The notes under the pieces are model-generated. The model saw only the letters and a program-made list of their open reading frames with translations, made no database searches and was not told the DNA's origin. DNA of 25,096 bases from [Eubacterium] yurii subsp. margaretiae ATCC 43715 (GTDB taxonomy: Bacteria; Bacillota; Clostridia; Peptostreptococcales; Filifactoraceae), in contig GL405246.1 in assembly GCA_000146855.1 (NCBI GenBank), forward strand, positions 638,992-664,087. Reading direction: 5' to 3'. Shown piece after piece: positions 1 to 8,010 of this stretch. Positions within the stretch are counted from its first letter, which is position 1. Each line of letters opens with the position of its first letter. Position numbers and translations under genes: made by a program.

Positions 1-35
1 TACATGGTGAGTTAAAAGATTTTTAGAATATTATG

Positions 36-290
36 TAGAATAATGGAAAAATATTGTGATTAATTTTCATAGCAAGACTCGTAAAGTAGTGATATATATA
101 ATATATTTTATCTATAATTTTATTATAAAATAATACTAATGCTTATTTAATGATTACGCTAAACTCTATTTAAATTATGGGTTTTATCTATTCTATACTT
201 GTGATACTCTATAGCATAACTCTAGTTAATAAATATTTGATGTATAATTTTTACGAAATATTTCCATTATTCTATTAGATTTTAGTATTA
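36..290. repeat. AT-rich intergenic repeat, copy A, with inverted ends
   Basis: The gap 1-345 holds no gene that I can support. Its left part carries TAGAATAATGGAAA at 36-49, and its right part carries the exact inverse TTTCCATTATTCTA at 261-274, about 240 bases apart. The right end continues to 290 through TTAGTAT, and this 30-base block recurs at 21861-21890 with two mismatches. No target duplication or transposase is visible, so it is a repeat of unknown kind, perhaps MITE-like. Confidence 0.5.
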
Positions 291-345
291 TGACACAAAA
301 AAAGCCTAAAAAATACAAAAATAAACAATAGATAAAAACAATAAA

Positions 346-387
346 AAATGCTGATATCAACGAGTTTAGAAGTTAATATCAGCATTT
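346..387 (-). terminator. Terminator of tRNA-Leu, T-rich on both strands
   Basis: The arms AAATGCTGATAT (346-357) and ATATCAGCATTT (376-387) pair perfectly over 12 bases, with three more pairs inside (359-361 with 372-374). On the minus strand the stem is followed by a T run and lies 12 bases past the tRNA 3' end. The plus strand also has a T-rich tail, so it could work in both directions. Confidence 0.8.
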
Positions 388-398
388 CTTTTTATTAT

Positions 399-485
399 TG
401 GTGCCGAAAGAGGGAATCGAACCCTCACGGTATCGCTACCGCTGGATTTTGAGTCCAGTGCGTCTGCCAGTTCCGCCATTTCGAC
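399..485 (-). tRNA. tRNA-Leu, anticodon CAA
   Basis: The minus strand folds as an 87-base class II tRNA. The acceptor arms GTCGAAA and TTTCGGC pair with one U-G wobble. The anticodon stem CTGGA/TCCAG encloses loop CTCAAAA, giving anticodon CAA for the Leu codon UUG. A long variable arm follows, then a T arm with the TTCGATT loop and stem GAGGG/CCCTC. The CCA end is encoded (399-401). It stands alone, with its own promoter and terminator. Confidence 0.97.
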
Positions 486-498
486 GATGTACTTGCAT

Positions 499-527
499 AT
501 TATACAAAAATTATCTCCATATGTCAA
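499..527 (-). promoter_or_regulatory. Sigma-70-type promoter of tRNA-Leu
   Basis: On the minus strand, TTGACA (522-527) and TATAAT (499-504) are separated by exactly 17 bases. Both boxes are perfect consensus, as expected for a strongly expressed stable RNA. Transcription should start near 492, a few bases before the tRNA 5' end at 485. Confidence 0.9.
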
Positions 528-690
528 GTCTAATATTTTAAAAACACAAAATTTTTTAAAAAATTTAAACTTTTAATTAGTATATATAAAAAATTATACT
601 TTAAAAGCATATTTTTATAGGTATAAACATTTATAAAAATAGGGATTAAATACTATTTTTTAAAAAAATATAAAAAAAGTATAAAAATAG

Positions 691-719
691 TGGACAAAAT
701 ATAAAAAGTGTGATACTAT
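691..719 (+). promoter_or_regulatory. Probable promoter of the pilin gene
   Basis: TGGACA (691-696), a 17-base spacer and TACTAT (714-719) form a fair vegetative promoter, giving a leader of about 68 bases before the pilin start. No riboswitch-like conserved core is visible in this leader. The rest of 528-690 is A/T-rich with no recognisable feature. Confidence 0.5.
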
Positions 720-793
720 TATACTAGAAAAATTATTTGAAAATGTATTTTGTATCGGTACAATTAATTTTAGACTATATAGGAGCAAATGAG

Positions 794-1225
794 ATGAAAA
801 CAAAATTTAAAAAACAGAGAGGGTTTACACTAATAGAATTATTGTCAGTAGTAGCTATCTTGGGCTTGCTTATGTTGCTTGCAGTACCAAGATATATGGA
901 CTCAACAAAGGTATCAAGAATTAAAGTTTTTGAAGGAAACTTCAGATCTATGATGTTTTCTATAAATTCTTCATTGTCAGATTATAATGGAGATACAAGT
1001 CAAATAGCTAGTGACATGGAAAAGATGTTGAAGGCTTCAAAGGGAAAGCCTGGTGGAGCGACTTATGTATACGATCCTTCTACACTAACATTGACAGCAA
1101 CTTTACCTTCAAGCAATTTTGACGGAACTGATAATTATGTATTGACTTATCATGCAAGAACTATGAAGGTGACTCAAAGTCCTAATCCTATTCCTACAGG
1201 TGCTACAGCTCTTGCACAAAACTAA
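794..1225 (+). CDS. Type IV pilin-like protein (prepilin)
   Basis: This 143-residue protein is a typical type IV prepilin or pseudopilin. It has a short basic leader MKTKFKKQRG cut by prepilin peptidase after Gly10, then FTLIELLSVV with Phe at +1 and Glu at +5, and a hydrophobic N-terminal helix to about residue 32. The rest is a small globular head without cysteines and with a Ser/Thr/Pro-rich end. The ATG at 794 is chosen because AGGAG (781-785) lies 8 bases before it and it gives the normal 10-residue leader; the frame is open upstream to TTG 737, but that would put 19 extra residues before the leader. No pilus ATPase, PilC-type protein or peptidase gene is in the window, so whether it is a major pilin, a minor pilin or a competence pseudopilin cannot be told. 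Confidence 0.88.
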   Translation: MKTKFKKQRGFTLIELLSVVAILGLLMLLAVPRYMDSTKVSRIKVFEGNFRSMMFSINSSLSDYNGDTSQIASDMEKMLKASKGKPGGATYVYDPSTLTLTATLPSSNFDGTDNYVLTYHARTMKVTQSPNPIPTGATALAQN

Positions 1226-1257
1226 TATGATATTATGATTTGGATCTCTTTTTCTAA

Positions 1258-1292
1258 AAAACAGCCGTGAGGAACTATCCTACGGCTGTTTT
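1258..1292. terminator. Bidirectional terminator between the pilin gene and xseB
   Basis: The arms AAAACAGCCGT/ACGGCTGTTTT plus AGGA/TCCT make a 15-pair stem with one bulged G and the loop ACTA. It ends the pilin transcript on the plus strand. On the minus strand it is followed by six T, so it probably also ends the xseAB transcript, whose last stop is about 295 bases away. Confidence 0.85.
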
Positions 1293-1324
1293 AATATCAA
1301 CTTATACTTGATAGTTAATAAAAC

Positions 1325-1480
1325 AATGGAAAAATAATATTTATAAACTCATAATTTTAGTGTAATTTCAAGATAATCAAAGAAATATTTTCCAATTAAT
1401 AAAATAGAAGATTAGTATTACTTGTTAATCGTAATTTATACTAATACTAAGTTTTCTTAGAATTATGGAAAATAATATTT
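1325..1480. repeat. AT-rich intergenic repeat, copy B (diverged)
   Basis: The 1293-1586 gap has no gene. It holds AATGGAAAA at 1325, an outward partner GAAATATTTTCCA at 1382-1394, TTAGTAT at 1412, ATACTAA at 1438 and 1444, and TATGGAAAATAATATTT at 1464-1480. The stretch 1382-1420 matches 255-290 in order: GAAATATT, TCCA, TAGA, then TTAGTATTA. Small hairpins are also present (1411-1417 with 1439-1445; CTAAG/CTTAG at 1447-1460). Confidence 0.4.
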
Positions 1481-1586
1481 TACTACTTATGCTAAAAATA
1501 ATGTGTGACAGTTGAATTATAATACTTGATAAATTTTATCCATTAATTTAAAGGATATTAATAGAGTTTTAAGATTAATTCGATAT

Positions 1587-1772
1587 TTATTTCAGATTCT
1601 CTATTATCATTTCTTTTTCTTCAATATATTTTTTGCACTGTGTGGAAAGTGATATTCCTTCTTCATACAGCTTTGATGCTTCTTCAAGAGAAATCTCTTC
1701 TAAAGACAGTTTTTGTGATATTTCTTCAAGTCTCAGCAGATTCTTTTCAAAATCATTTGATTTTTTTTGCAT
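1587..1772 (-). CDS. xseB: Exodeoxyribonuclease VII small subunit
   Basis: This 61-residue protein is the small subunit of exonuclease VII, which with XseA degrades single-stranded DNA into oligonucleotides. It has the family's helical pattern: FEKNLLRLEEISQKL, then an acidic LEEISLEEASKLYEEG helix and a basic C-terminal helix. The length is at the short end for the family (about 60-80). Its ATG lies one base after the xseA stop, and its Shine-Dalgarno AAAGGAGA is inside the last codons of xseA. The two are therefore translated as a coupled pair. Confidence 0.93.
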   Translation of the reverse strand: MQKKSNDFEKNLLRLEEISQKLSLEEISLEEASKLYEEGISLSTQCKKYIEEKEMIIENLK

Positions 1773-1773
1773 A

Positions 1774-3015
1774 TTATTCTCCTTTTACCACAGCAGATAT
1801 AGTGCCGTCAATCATCTTGACTCTAATTATATCTTTATCTTTCAAATCCTTGGAAGACTTTACCACTTTACTTTGTTTTTCAACTATTGCAAAGCCTTTT
1901 GACATTATCTTTACATAGTTATTTTCTTCAATTACGGATATTAAAAAATCCACCTTGTTCTTAGACTGTTGTATCTTTTTTTCATACTTATTTTTCAAGT
2001 CCAAGTCAAGCTTTTCAATATAGGATTTTAACTCTAATATTTTCTTTTCATACTCAACTTTTAGATTTGCTTCAAGCTTTGAGATATGATTTTTTTTATC
2101 TGAAATCTTCTTATAAGGAGCATTGGATTTTATCTTGGAAATGCAATTTGTAAGAGTATTTTTATATCTGATTATCTCATTTTTATAAGAAGAGATTAAC
2201 TTACTTTCTAAGAGTCTGATTTTTGTTCTAAGTTCAGATATATCTGGTACACTTAGCTCTCCTGCCATAGTAGGAGTGGAGGCTCTCATATCAGCGACAA
2301 AATCACAGATTACAAAGTCAATCTCGTGACCTATTGCAGATATAATTGGAATTGAACATTCGTAGACAGCCTTTGCTATATTTTCAGAGTTAAAAGAGCT
2401 TAAATCGTCAAAATCTCCACCACCACGAGAAATTATTATTGTATCTACATTTACTTCTTCCAGCCTTCTTATTCCGTTTATCACACTTTGCTCTACATAT
2501 TCACCTTGCATCTTGGAGTCATAGATGTATAACTTGACTACAGGGTAGCGTCTTTTTATCACAGCCATTATATCTTGGACAGCAGCACCTGATGCAGATG
2601 TTATGACACCGATGCTTTGTGGAAATTTAGGAATTGCTTTTTTAATCTTGCTTTTAAAATATCCTGCTTTTTCAAGTTTTTCGTATAAGATTTTAAAATT
2701 TTCGTACTCCTGACCTCTTCCACTTTTTTCGTAAGAGTTAATCAGTAGGGAATAGGTACCGCCTTTTTTGTACAAGTTTATCTTGCCTTGTACAGTTATG
2801 GTGTCTCCAACCTTTACATCAAAATCTTCAAGGTAGGTCATAGCACTGATTTTTGACATATCATCTTTCAAAGATAAAAAAGTATAGCCATAAGCTGTCT
2901 TTTTTAAGTTGAACACTTCCCCCACGACTCTGACGCTTGAAAATATAGGATTAGCGTAGATGTATGAAGATAGACTGTCATTTACCTGGGATACAGTTAA
3001 TACTTTTAATTTCAT
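1774..3015 (-). CDS. xseA: Exodeoxyribonuclease VII large subunit
   Basis: This 413-residue protein is the catalytic subunit of exonuclease VII. The N-terminal 100 residues form the OB-fold single-strand DNA-binding domain (SSVRVVGEVFNLK, then VQGKINLYKKGGTYSLLI). The catalytic domain follows, with the conserved IGVITSASGAAVQDI, IIISRGGGDFDDLSSFN and PIISAIGHEIDFVICDFVADMRASTPT blocks. A long Lys/Glu-rich coiled coil (about 265-370) binds the small subunits. AAGGAAAG precedes the ATG. The gap 3016-3164 behind nusB contains a TATAAT-like box without a good -35, so it may be transcribed from the yebC promoter or weakly on its own. folD, between nusB and xseA in Bacillus, is missing. Confidence 0.96.
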   Translation of the reverse strand: MKLKVLTVSQVNDSLSSYIYANPIFSSVRVVGEVFNLKKTAYGYTFLSLKDDMSKISAMTYLEDFDVKVGDTITVQGKINLYKKGGTYSLLINSYEKSGRGQEYENFKILYEKLEKAGYFKSKIKKAIPKFPQSIGVITSASGAAVQDIMAVIKRRYPVVKLYIYDSKMQGEYVEQSVINGIRRLEEVNVDTIIISRGGGDFDDLSSFNSENIAKAVYECSIPIISAIGHEIDFVICDFVADMRASTPTMAGELSVPDISELRTKIRLLESKLISSYKNEIIRYKNTLTNCISKIKSNAPYKKISDKKNHISKLEANLKVEYEKKILELKSYIEKLDLDLKNKYEKKIQQSKNKVDFLISVIEENNYVKIMSKGFAIVEKQSKVVKSSKDLKDKDIIRVKMIDGTISAVVKGE

Positions 3016-3164
3016 TATTTACAAACTTTCCTTGTAAAATATTTATAATGATACAAATTTAATTTCCAGACCAAAGTAGTGTAAAATACTTTAATTATAT
3101 CTAAGATATATATGATTAAAAATTAGAAACGTATTATATCTGTTATAATTAAAGGACAGTATAG

Positions 3165-3803
3165 CTATTTATTTTCGATAAAAGAATTGACATAGTCCTT
3201 TAAGATACCATTTATAAAGCTTGATGATTTTTCATCTGAATATTTCTTTGCAAGCTCTAATGCTTCGTTAATAGCAACCTTGTAAGGAATGTCAAGGTAT
3301 TTAATCTCTGTAATTGCAGTACGAATAAGTGCAAGGTCTATCTTAGAAAGTCTTTTGACAGTCCATTTTTCAGATAAAACTTGAGATATTTCACTGTCAA
3401 TTAGGTCTTTGTTGTCCAAGAAAGATGAGATAAACAGCTTTATATAGCCTATATCAGTAAAATTTTTCAAGTTTTCCTGTGAATAACTGTAAGTGTCCGT
3501 TACTTCATAAGTTATAAGGTCATCTTGCTCTATGAAATCACCAAGCTCGAAATTCTCCGGAATTTTTTCTCCAGAAAAATCAGCAATGAGTTTTTTTACA
3601 TGCTCGATATTTTCTATATTATTACAGTTATCCAAGCTAATCTCATATTTTTCGTCTTTTAACTTCTTATCTATATTTATAGTGGCACTCTTTGTAAAAT
3701 TATCCTGTATATCCATTTGATACAGCATCTGCATGACGTTTTGACGCTGTCTTTTTCTGGAAAGCGACATATTTGGATTTTTTTTATTTTCATCAACATT
3801 CAT
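3165..3803 (-). CDS. nusB: Transcription antitermination factor NusB, with a long internal insert
   Basis: NusB binds boxA RNA with S10 (NusE) to prevent premature termination of rRNA transcription. The N-terminal helix SRKRQRQNVMQMLYQMDI (15-32) and the C-terminal half (about 115-206, with TVKRLSKIDLALIRTAITEI, VAINEALELAKKYSDEKSS and FINGILKD) match the family well. At 212 residues it is much longer than the usual 130-150. About 60 extra, mainly charged residues separate the first helix from the rest (roughly 35-110). There is also an 11-residue extension before the core; Met12 is an alternative start, but the ATG at 3803 has AAGGAAG upstream. It starts 2 bases after the Asp23-family gene, the order seen in Bacillus (yqhY-nusB). 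Confidence 0.93.
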   Translation of the reverse strand: MNVDENKKNPNMSLSRKRQRQNVMQMLYQMDIQDNFTKSATINIDKKLKDEKYEISLDNCNNIENIEHVKKLIADFSGEKIPENFELGDFIEQDDLITYEVTDTYSYSQENLKNFTDIGYIKLFISSFLDNKDLIDSEISQVLSEKWTVKRLSKIDLALIRTAITEIKYLDIPYKVAINEALELAKKYSDEKSSSFINGILKDYVNSFIENK

Positions 3804-3805
3804 GC

Positions 3806-4126
3806 TTATTTTTCTTCCTTCAATACTATGTCTTTAACGCATATATTTACCGTCTTAACTGTTAGACTCAACATAGTTTCGACGGAGTTGATTATATTTT
3901 CTTGCACCTTTTCGACTTCTTTACGGATGTCATTGCCGTAGTAAAGAGCGATATAGGCATTTACCCACACATTATTATCCTCTATTTTCACCTTCAGTGT
4001 CTTGTGTTTTTTATCATAGTTATGTGAAAATTCGGCAACTGACTCCACTTCGTCTATAGAGAGTTTTACAATGGTGTTTACTACTTCTTTGGATACTTTT
4101 ATTTCTCCCTCTTGTGTGTTAATCAT
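3806..4126 (-). CDS. Asp23/Gls24-family envelope protein (YqhY-like)
   Basis: This is a small Asp23 (DUF322) protein of 106 residues, with INTQEGEIKVSKEVVNTIVKLSIDEVESV, a middle beta section (TLKVKIEDNNVWVNAYIALYYG) and the final VKTVNICVKDIVL. Family members are cell-envelope or stress-linked proteins; the paralogue next to nusB in Bacillus is YqhY, tied by genetics to lipid synthesis. I chose the ATG at 4126 because GAGGTGAT, a near-perfect Shine-Dalgarno, sits 4-9 bases before it. The GTG at 4135 and ATG at 4132 lie inside that site and would add only three residues. It lies between yebC and nusB with gaps of about 20 and 2 bases, clearly one operon. Confidence 0.9.
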   Translation of the reverse strand: MINTQEGEIKVSKEVVNTIVKLSIDEVESVAEFSHNYDKKHKTLKVKIEDNNVWVNAYIALYYGNDIRKEVEKVQENIINSVETMLSLTVKTVNICVKDIVLKEEK

Positions 4127-4145
4127 GTTCATCACCTCATAAATA

Positions 4146-4856
4146 CTATTGTTTTATATTGTGAAACACATTTTGTATATCATCGTCATCTTCTAGTTGG
4201 TCAAGCAATTTTTCCATCATCTTTTCATTACTTTCATCTATAGTTGTATATGTTTCAGGGATTAGTTTGATGTCCGCTGAGATAAATTCATACTTTGAGC
4301 TTAAAGCGTCTTTTACAGCTGAAAAATCTGCTGTATCAGTATATATGACAAAGCAATCTTCCTCAGTTATGAAGTCTTGAGCATTATTTTCAAGGGCTGT
4401 TTCCATAAGTTCATCTTCACTTATATCTTCAGTTTTTTCTATTATTATCTCGCCTTTTCTATCGAACATAAATGATACACAGCCTGATGTTCCAAGGTTT
4501 CCACCATTTTTGTCGAAGTAATACCTTACGTTTCCTGCAGTTCTGTTTTTATTGTCTGTAAGAGTTTCAACTATAATTGCAACTCCACCTGGACCATAAC
4601 CTTCATATACGATTGATTCGTAGTTATCTGAGTCGCTACCGCCCGCACCTTTTTTGATGGCTCTTTCTATATTATCATTAGGCATGTTTTCTGCTTTTGC
4701 CTTATCTATAGCATTTTTAAGTGACGCATTGTACTCAGGATCTGCACCGCCTTCTCTTGCAGCCACTGCAATAAGCCTTGCATACTTTGTAAATATCTTT
4801 GCTCTTTTAGCATCCTGTTTGCCTTTTCTGTTTTCTATAGTGTGTATACGACCCAC
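4146..4856 (-). CDS. yebC: YebC/PmpR-family translation or transcription factor
   Basis: This 236-residue protein is a full-length YebC. The N-terminal block is [29 protein letters not shown], followed by [33 protein letters not shown] and the hallmark [19 protein letters not shown], then [19 protein letters not shown]. Family members have been described as DNA-binding regulators and, more recently, as factors that relieve ribosome stalling at proline-rich stretches. The role here is inferred from family only. The start is a GTG at 4856 with AAGGGGG about 8 bases upstream. It is the first gene of the yebC-asp23-nusB unit and has its own promoter and a leader of about 140 bases. Confidence 0.95.
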   Translation of the reverse strand: MGRIHTIENRKGKQDAKRAKIFTKYARLIAVAAREGGADPEYNASLKNAIDKAKAENMPNDNIERAIKKGAGGSDSDNYESIVYEGYGPGGVAIIVETLTDNKNRTAGNVRYYFDKNGGNLGTSGCVSFMFDRKGEIIIEKTEDISEDELMETALENNAQDFITEEDCFVIYTDTADFSAVKDALSSKYEFISADIKLIPETYTTIDESNEKMMEKLLDQLEDDDDIQNVFHNIKQ

Positions 4857-4903
4857 TACTATACCCCCTTATTTATTGTTTATTTATTAGTTTTACATAT
4901 TAA

Positions 4904-4987
4904 AATCAGGCTACAATACCAATTAATATAGATGTTATTTCAAAATCTGCCTGATTGAGTGAAACAATGAATTAAATCCTTAGGATT
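4904..4987 (-). promoter_or_regulatory. Structured yebC leader (inverted repeats)
   Basis: The yebC leader on the minus strand contains a 13-base palindrome AATCCT-T-AGGATT (4975-4987), at about +11 to +23 of the transcript. Further down, the pairing arms GCCTGATT and AATCAGGC (4949-4956 with 4904-4911) enclose about 37 bases. The second could form a stem before the ribosome site. No known riboswitch core is recognised. Confidence 0.35.
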
Positions 4988-5004
4988 CTCATCTTCGCCT
5001 TATG

Positions 5005-5033
5005 ATTTTACCACAAAATAGGTATATTGTAAA
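5005..5033 (-). promoter_or_regulatory. Promoter of the yebC operon
   Basis: On the minus strand, TTTACA (5028-5033) and TAAAAT (5005-5010) have a 17-base spacer, and each matches consensus at five of six bases. The predicted start near 4998 leaves an untranslated leader of about 140 bases before the yebC GTG. Confidence 0.75.
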
Positions 5034-5082
5034 TGAAATTTGAAAAAGGGCAGGTGGAAGAAAATGTAAATATTTAAAAAAT

Positions 5083-5134
5083 AAAACTATGGCTCATCCT
5101 TAGCACAATATCGGCTTGGATGAGTCATAGTTTT
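5083..5134 (-). terminator. Terminator of the GGDEF/EAL gene
   Basis: The arms AAAACTATGGCTCATCC (5083-5099) and GGATGAGTCATAGTTTT (5118-5134) pair over 17 positions with one non-Watson-Crick pair. On the minus strand a T-rich run follows, placed between the end of the GGDEF/EAL gene and the yebC promoter. The plus strand also has a T run after it. The remaining stretch 5135-5278 shows nothing recognisable. Confidence 0.8.
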
Positions 5135-5278
5135 TGATAAAAAGATAAATACTTATATTATTTTGATTAGTTTATTAAATCCAGCTTTTTAATCTATTGG
5201 TATAAATTTCAAATAATAAATTGAAATAGGTAACATCTTATTTATTAAAACATTGCAGTTTAAAAACTCAAGGTATTA

Positions 5279-7738
5279 TTAAGCTTCAATAAGATGTATC
5301 ATCTTTGCTAGTTGAGTAATGGCATCTGCCGGCATTGATTTGTAGAAATAATAGCCTTGCATCTTTCTTAGACCATGTTTCATCAAAAAGTCATACTGTG
5401 CCTTTGTTTCAACTCCTTCAGCTATTAGGTCTATTCCTGTATATTGGCAAAGTTTAATAAGAGCTATTATTATAGCCTCATCTTTTTTATTCTTACCTAT
5501 ACCGTTTATAAAGCTAAGGTCAAGTTTTATCACATCTACCGGAATGTATTTTAGATAATTTAGGGATGAATAGTCAGTTCCGAAGTTATCTATTGCAATT
5601 TTTACATTTACCTTCTTTATTTCGTCAAGTGTTTCTATTGTGACATCAATATTTTTTGCAAGGTATTTCTCGGATATTTCAAACTGAATAGTATTCAAAT
5701 CGATATTTAGATTTTTCAGTAATGCTATGGTAGTATTATATACATAGTCTTTACCAAAACTTGGTGCTGCAAAGTTGATAGATAGATTCGGATTAAAGCC
5801 CATCTCATTCCACCTTACTATTTGACGACAGATACTATCCAATATCCAAAGTGATAGTTTGTTTATATATCCGGAACGTTCAGCCATTGGTATGAACTTT
5901 GCCGGTGAAATAAATCCTTTTGTCGGGTGCAACCATCTGATAAAGGTTTCAAATCCTATTATTTCCTGTTTATTATCGTTGTCTATTTTAATTTGCGGTT
6001 GGTAATATATCTCGAATTTGTCGTTTTCAAGTGCTGATATCATATCATTTGTCAGGTCAAACTCTTCTTTTATCTGATTATGTTTATCTTCTTCAAATAT
6101 TCCATACCCATTTTTTCCATTTTCTTTAGCTTGATATAGTGCAATGTCGGCATTTTTTATCAAGGTGTCAACATCACCGCCGCCCATAGGAAAGACTGAA
6201 ATTCCCATTGAAACACTGATGTCTATGACATTATTATCTATATTTATAGACTCTTTGATATTTTCAAGTATATTATTGGCAACATCATCTATAATCTTGG
6301 AATAAGTCCCCATTTCTTCTTCATGCTTGATGAAAATCAAAAATTCATCTCCGCCTATTCTTGAAATGACACTGTTTACAGGTACAGACATCTTAAGCAC
6401 ATCTGCAACGTGTTTTAATATCTTGTCTCCAGTAAGAAGACCTAGGGTATCATTGATAGCTTTGAAATTATCCAAATCTAAGTAAATCATTATATGGTTA
6501 TTTTTTGTCGGTTCTGAGCTTAGTATAATATTGTGTGCCGCTTGATTAAAAAATCTTCTGTTACTCAACCCTGTAAGTGCATCTGTGGTTTCAAGCAATA
6601 TTTTTTTGTTTTGTGTGTCAATTAACTCCTTTGTTTCCGCTTCCAGCCTATCGTTAATTGCCAACAGCTCCTTGATTTCTTTGCTTTCATTTACAATGGT
6701 GATTATATTTTCTTCGAGGTAGTCGGCTTCTTGTTTTAGATTTTTTGCAAATGATACATCGTAAATAGTAATCAAAAATTCATTTTGAGAAGTCTTTATC
6801 TTGTTGAAAATTAAATCTGCTGTTGCTTTTTTATAAGAAAGTTCAAAAGAAAGCAGTTTTGAGCTATATTCATTATCATCAAAAAAGGCCGATGGTATCA
6901 TTTCTTTTAACTCAGTATTTGAAAAGTCAAAGTTTTCATTATTGAAAAATAAGGTGCAGAATTTTTCATTAGCATATTTTATTACACCGTTATACGTTAT
7001 GCAAGTAGCCTCTTCAGAAATTTTCAACGCTTTAACACGAATTTCATTAAAGTTTTTTCCATAAGTTGACAAAAGTCTTATGGATAAGAATATCGATATA
7101 AGCGGTATTATATTTATAAAAAATGAAGAATATACAATGCTTTTATTTTCTGCGTCATGATACAAAAATTGTATGAAAAACATATAAATGTGATATATAG
7201 ACACGGCTACAATCACTATCGGTATAAATCTTGAATAAGTTGGCAACTTCACAAGCCTGTATAGGTAAATTATATTGATTATAGCTATTGCAAAGTAGTA
7301 AAAAGAAAAGATAAGAAATATATGTTTTTTTGAGTAAATTTCATATATAAATGTAAATCCGTTAAAATTTGCATGGACAGAGCGTGGAGCCATAATAAAA
7401 ACTGTCATTGACAGCAATACGGACACAGCTGAAAATATATATTTGATATACTTGCTAGCTGATAAACTCTCCTCTTGTAGATTGACTGAAAAAAGCAAAA
7501 GGCAAAGAGGTAGTAACGGTAATAGTGATAGATAGAGTATGTGAAAATCATACACAATCATACTATCATCCTTGTGAGTGATTACCGCAAAGGCTATGAG
7601 AAACATAACGATACTCAAGATACAAAAGTAGACAAAAGGCATCTTCTGTAATCTTTCAGTACCTGATAAGAAGACGTCAAATGTAAGATATAAGACCGAA
7701 CATACGAATATGACGGAAAGTAATAAAATATATATCAT
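5279..7738 (-). CDS. Seven-TM GGDEF/EAL protein (c-di-GMP turnover)
   Basis: This 819-residue protein has about seven membrane segments (near 2-20, 34-54, 66-86, 98-117, 138-160, 170-192, 203-222), like the 7TM sensor region of some histidine kinases. A PAS-like region (about 236-335), a coiled coil (335-385), a GGDEF domain and an EAL domain follow. The GGDEF motif (462-466) is intact, with LDLDNFKAIND and SMGISVFP, so it is a likely diguanylate cyclase. The inhibitory RxxD site five residues upstream is replaced by PVNS. In the EAL domain the signature is ETF (597-599) and the usual DDFGTGYSS is DNFGTDYSS (717-725), while N655, E687, K738, E774 and Q794 are kept. Phosphodiesterase activity is therefore doubtful. 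It is a single-gene unit. Confidence 0.95.
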   Translation of the reverse strand: MIYILLLSVIFVCSVLYLTFDVFLSGTERLQKMPFVYFCILSIVMFLIAFAVITHKDDSMIVYDFHILYLSLLPLLPLCLLLFSVNLQEESLSASKYIKYIFSAVSVLLSMTVFIMAPRSVHANFNGFTFIYEIYSKKHIFLIFSFYYFAIAIINIIYLYRLVKLPTYSRFIPIVIVAVSIYHIYMFFIQFLYHDAENKSIVYSSFFINIIPLISIFLSIRLLSTYGKNFNEIRVKALKISEEATCITYNGVIKYANEKFCTLFFNNENFDFSNTELKEMIPSAFFDDNEYSSKLLSFELSYKKATADLIFNKIKTSQNEFLITIYDVSFAKNLKQEADYLEENIITIVNESKEIKELLAINDRLEAETKELIDTQNKKILLETTDALTGLSNRRFFNQAAHNIILSSEPTKNNHIMIYLDLDNFKAINDTLGLLTGDKILKHVADVLKMSVPVNSVISRIGGDEFLIFIKHEEEMGTYSKIIDDVANNILENIKESINIDNNVIDISVSMGISVFPMGGGDVDTLIKNADIALYQAKENGKNGYGIFEEDKHNQIKEEFDLTNDMISALENDKFEIYYQPQIKIDNDNKQEIIGFETFIRWLHPTKGFISPAKFIPMAERSGYINKLSLWILDSICRQIVRWNEMGFNPNLSINFAAPSFGKDYVYNTTIALLKNLNIDLNTIQFEISEKYLAKNIDVTIETLDEIKKVNVKIAIDNFGTDYSSLNYLKYIPVDVIKLDLSFINGIGKNKKDEAIIIALIKLCQYTGIDLIAEGVETKAQYDFLMKHGLRKMQGYYFYKSMPADAITQLAKMIHLIEA

Positions 7739-7783
7739 CTAAGAAAAAACCCCTTCAAAATAAAAAACAACCTTAACTTCCAA

Positions 7784-7812
7784 ATTATACCATGGTATTA
7801 CTTTTGCATCAA
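7784..7812 (-). promoter_or_regulatory. Promoter of the GGDEF/EAL gene
   Basis: On the minus strand, TTGATG (7807-7812), a 17-base spacer and a perfect TATAAT (7784-7789) lie about 45 bases before the ATG. A second TTGACA sits just upstream (about 7818-7823), but its matching -10 would be poor. GAAGGGG precedes the start codon. Confidence 0.75.
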
Positions 7813-7966
7813 TAACCTGTCAAGCAAGTTAAAACCAAAATTCTGAGATTAATATTGTTGAAAAGTAAAAAAGGTATTTAAAAATATATCGGCAGATTTC
7901 GAAAATTTTGAATATTTATTATCTTATCAATTAACATAAATTTTTGCTAAATTTTTGTAGTAATAC

Positions 7967-7995
7967 TTGACAAAAAGTAAGGCAAACTTTACTAT
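7967..7995 (+). promoter_or_regulatory. Promoter directly ahead of a terminator
   Basis: A perfect TTGACA (7967-7972), a 17-base spacer and TACTAT (7990-7995; TATATT at 7993 is an alternative) point on the plus strand to a start near 8002. The strong hairpin at 8011-8045 begins about ten bases later. Part of the spacer is a short inverted repeat (AGTAA/TTACT). The surrounding 7813-7966 holds no gene I can support. Confidence 0.55.
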
Positions 7996-8010
7996 ATTAT
8001 CATAGGATTA

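Noticed and set aside
399..485. An integration site or island boundary at the tRNA-Leu gene
   Set aside because: No integrase and no second copy of the tRNA 3' end were seen in the window.
528..793. A c-di-GMP riboswitch before the pilin gene, suggested by the nearby GGDEF/EAL gene
   Set aside because: The leader is almost pure A/T and lacks the conserved GC-containing riboswitch core.
1633..1918. Open frames of about 90 codons on the plus strand opposite xseB and the end of xseA
   Set aside because: They overlap clear xse genes, are low-complexity Ser/Phe-rich and lack start signals.
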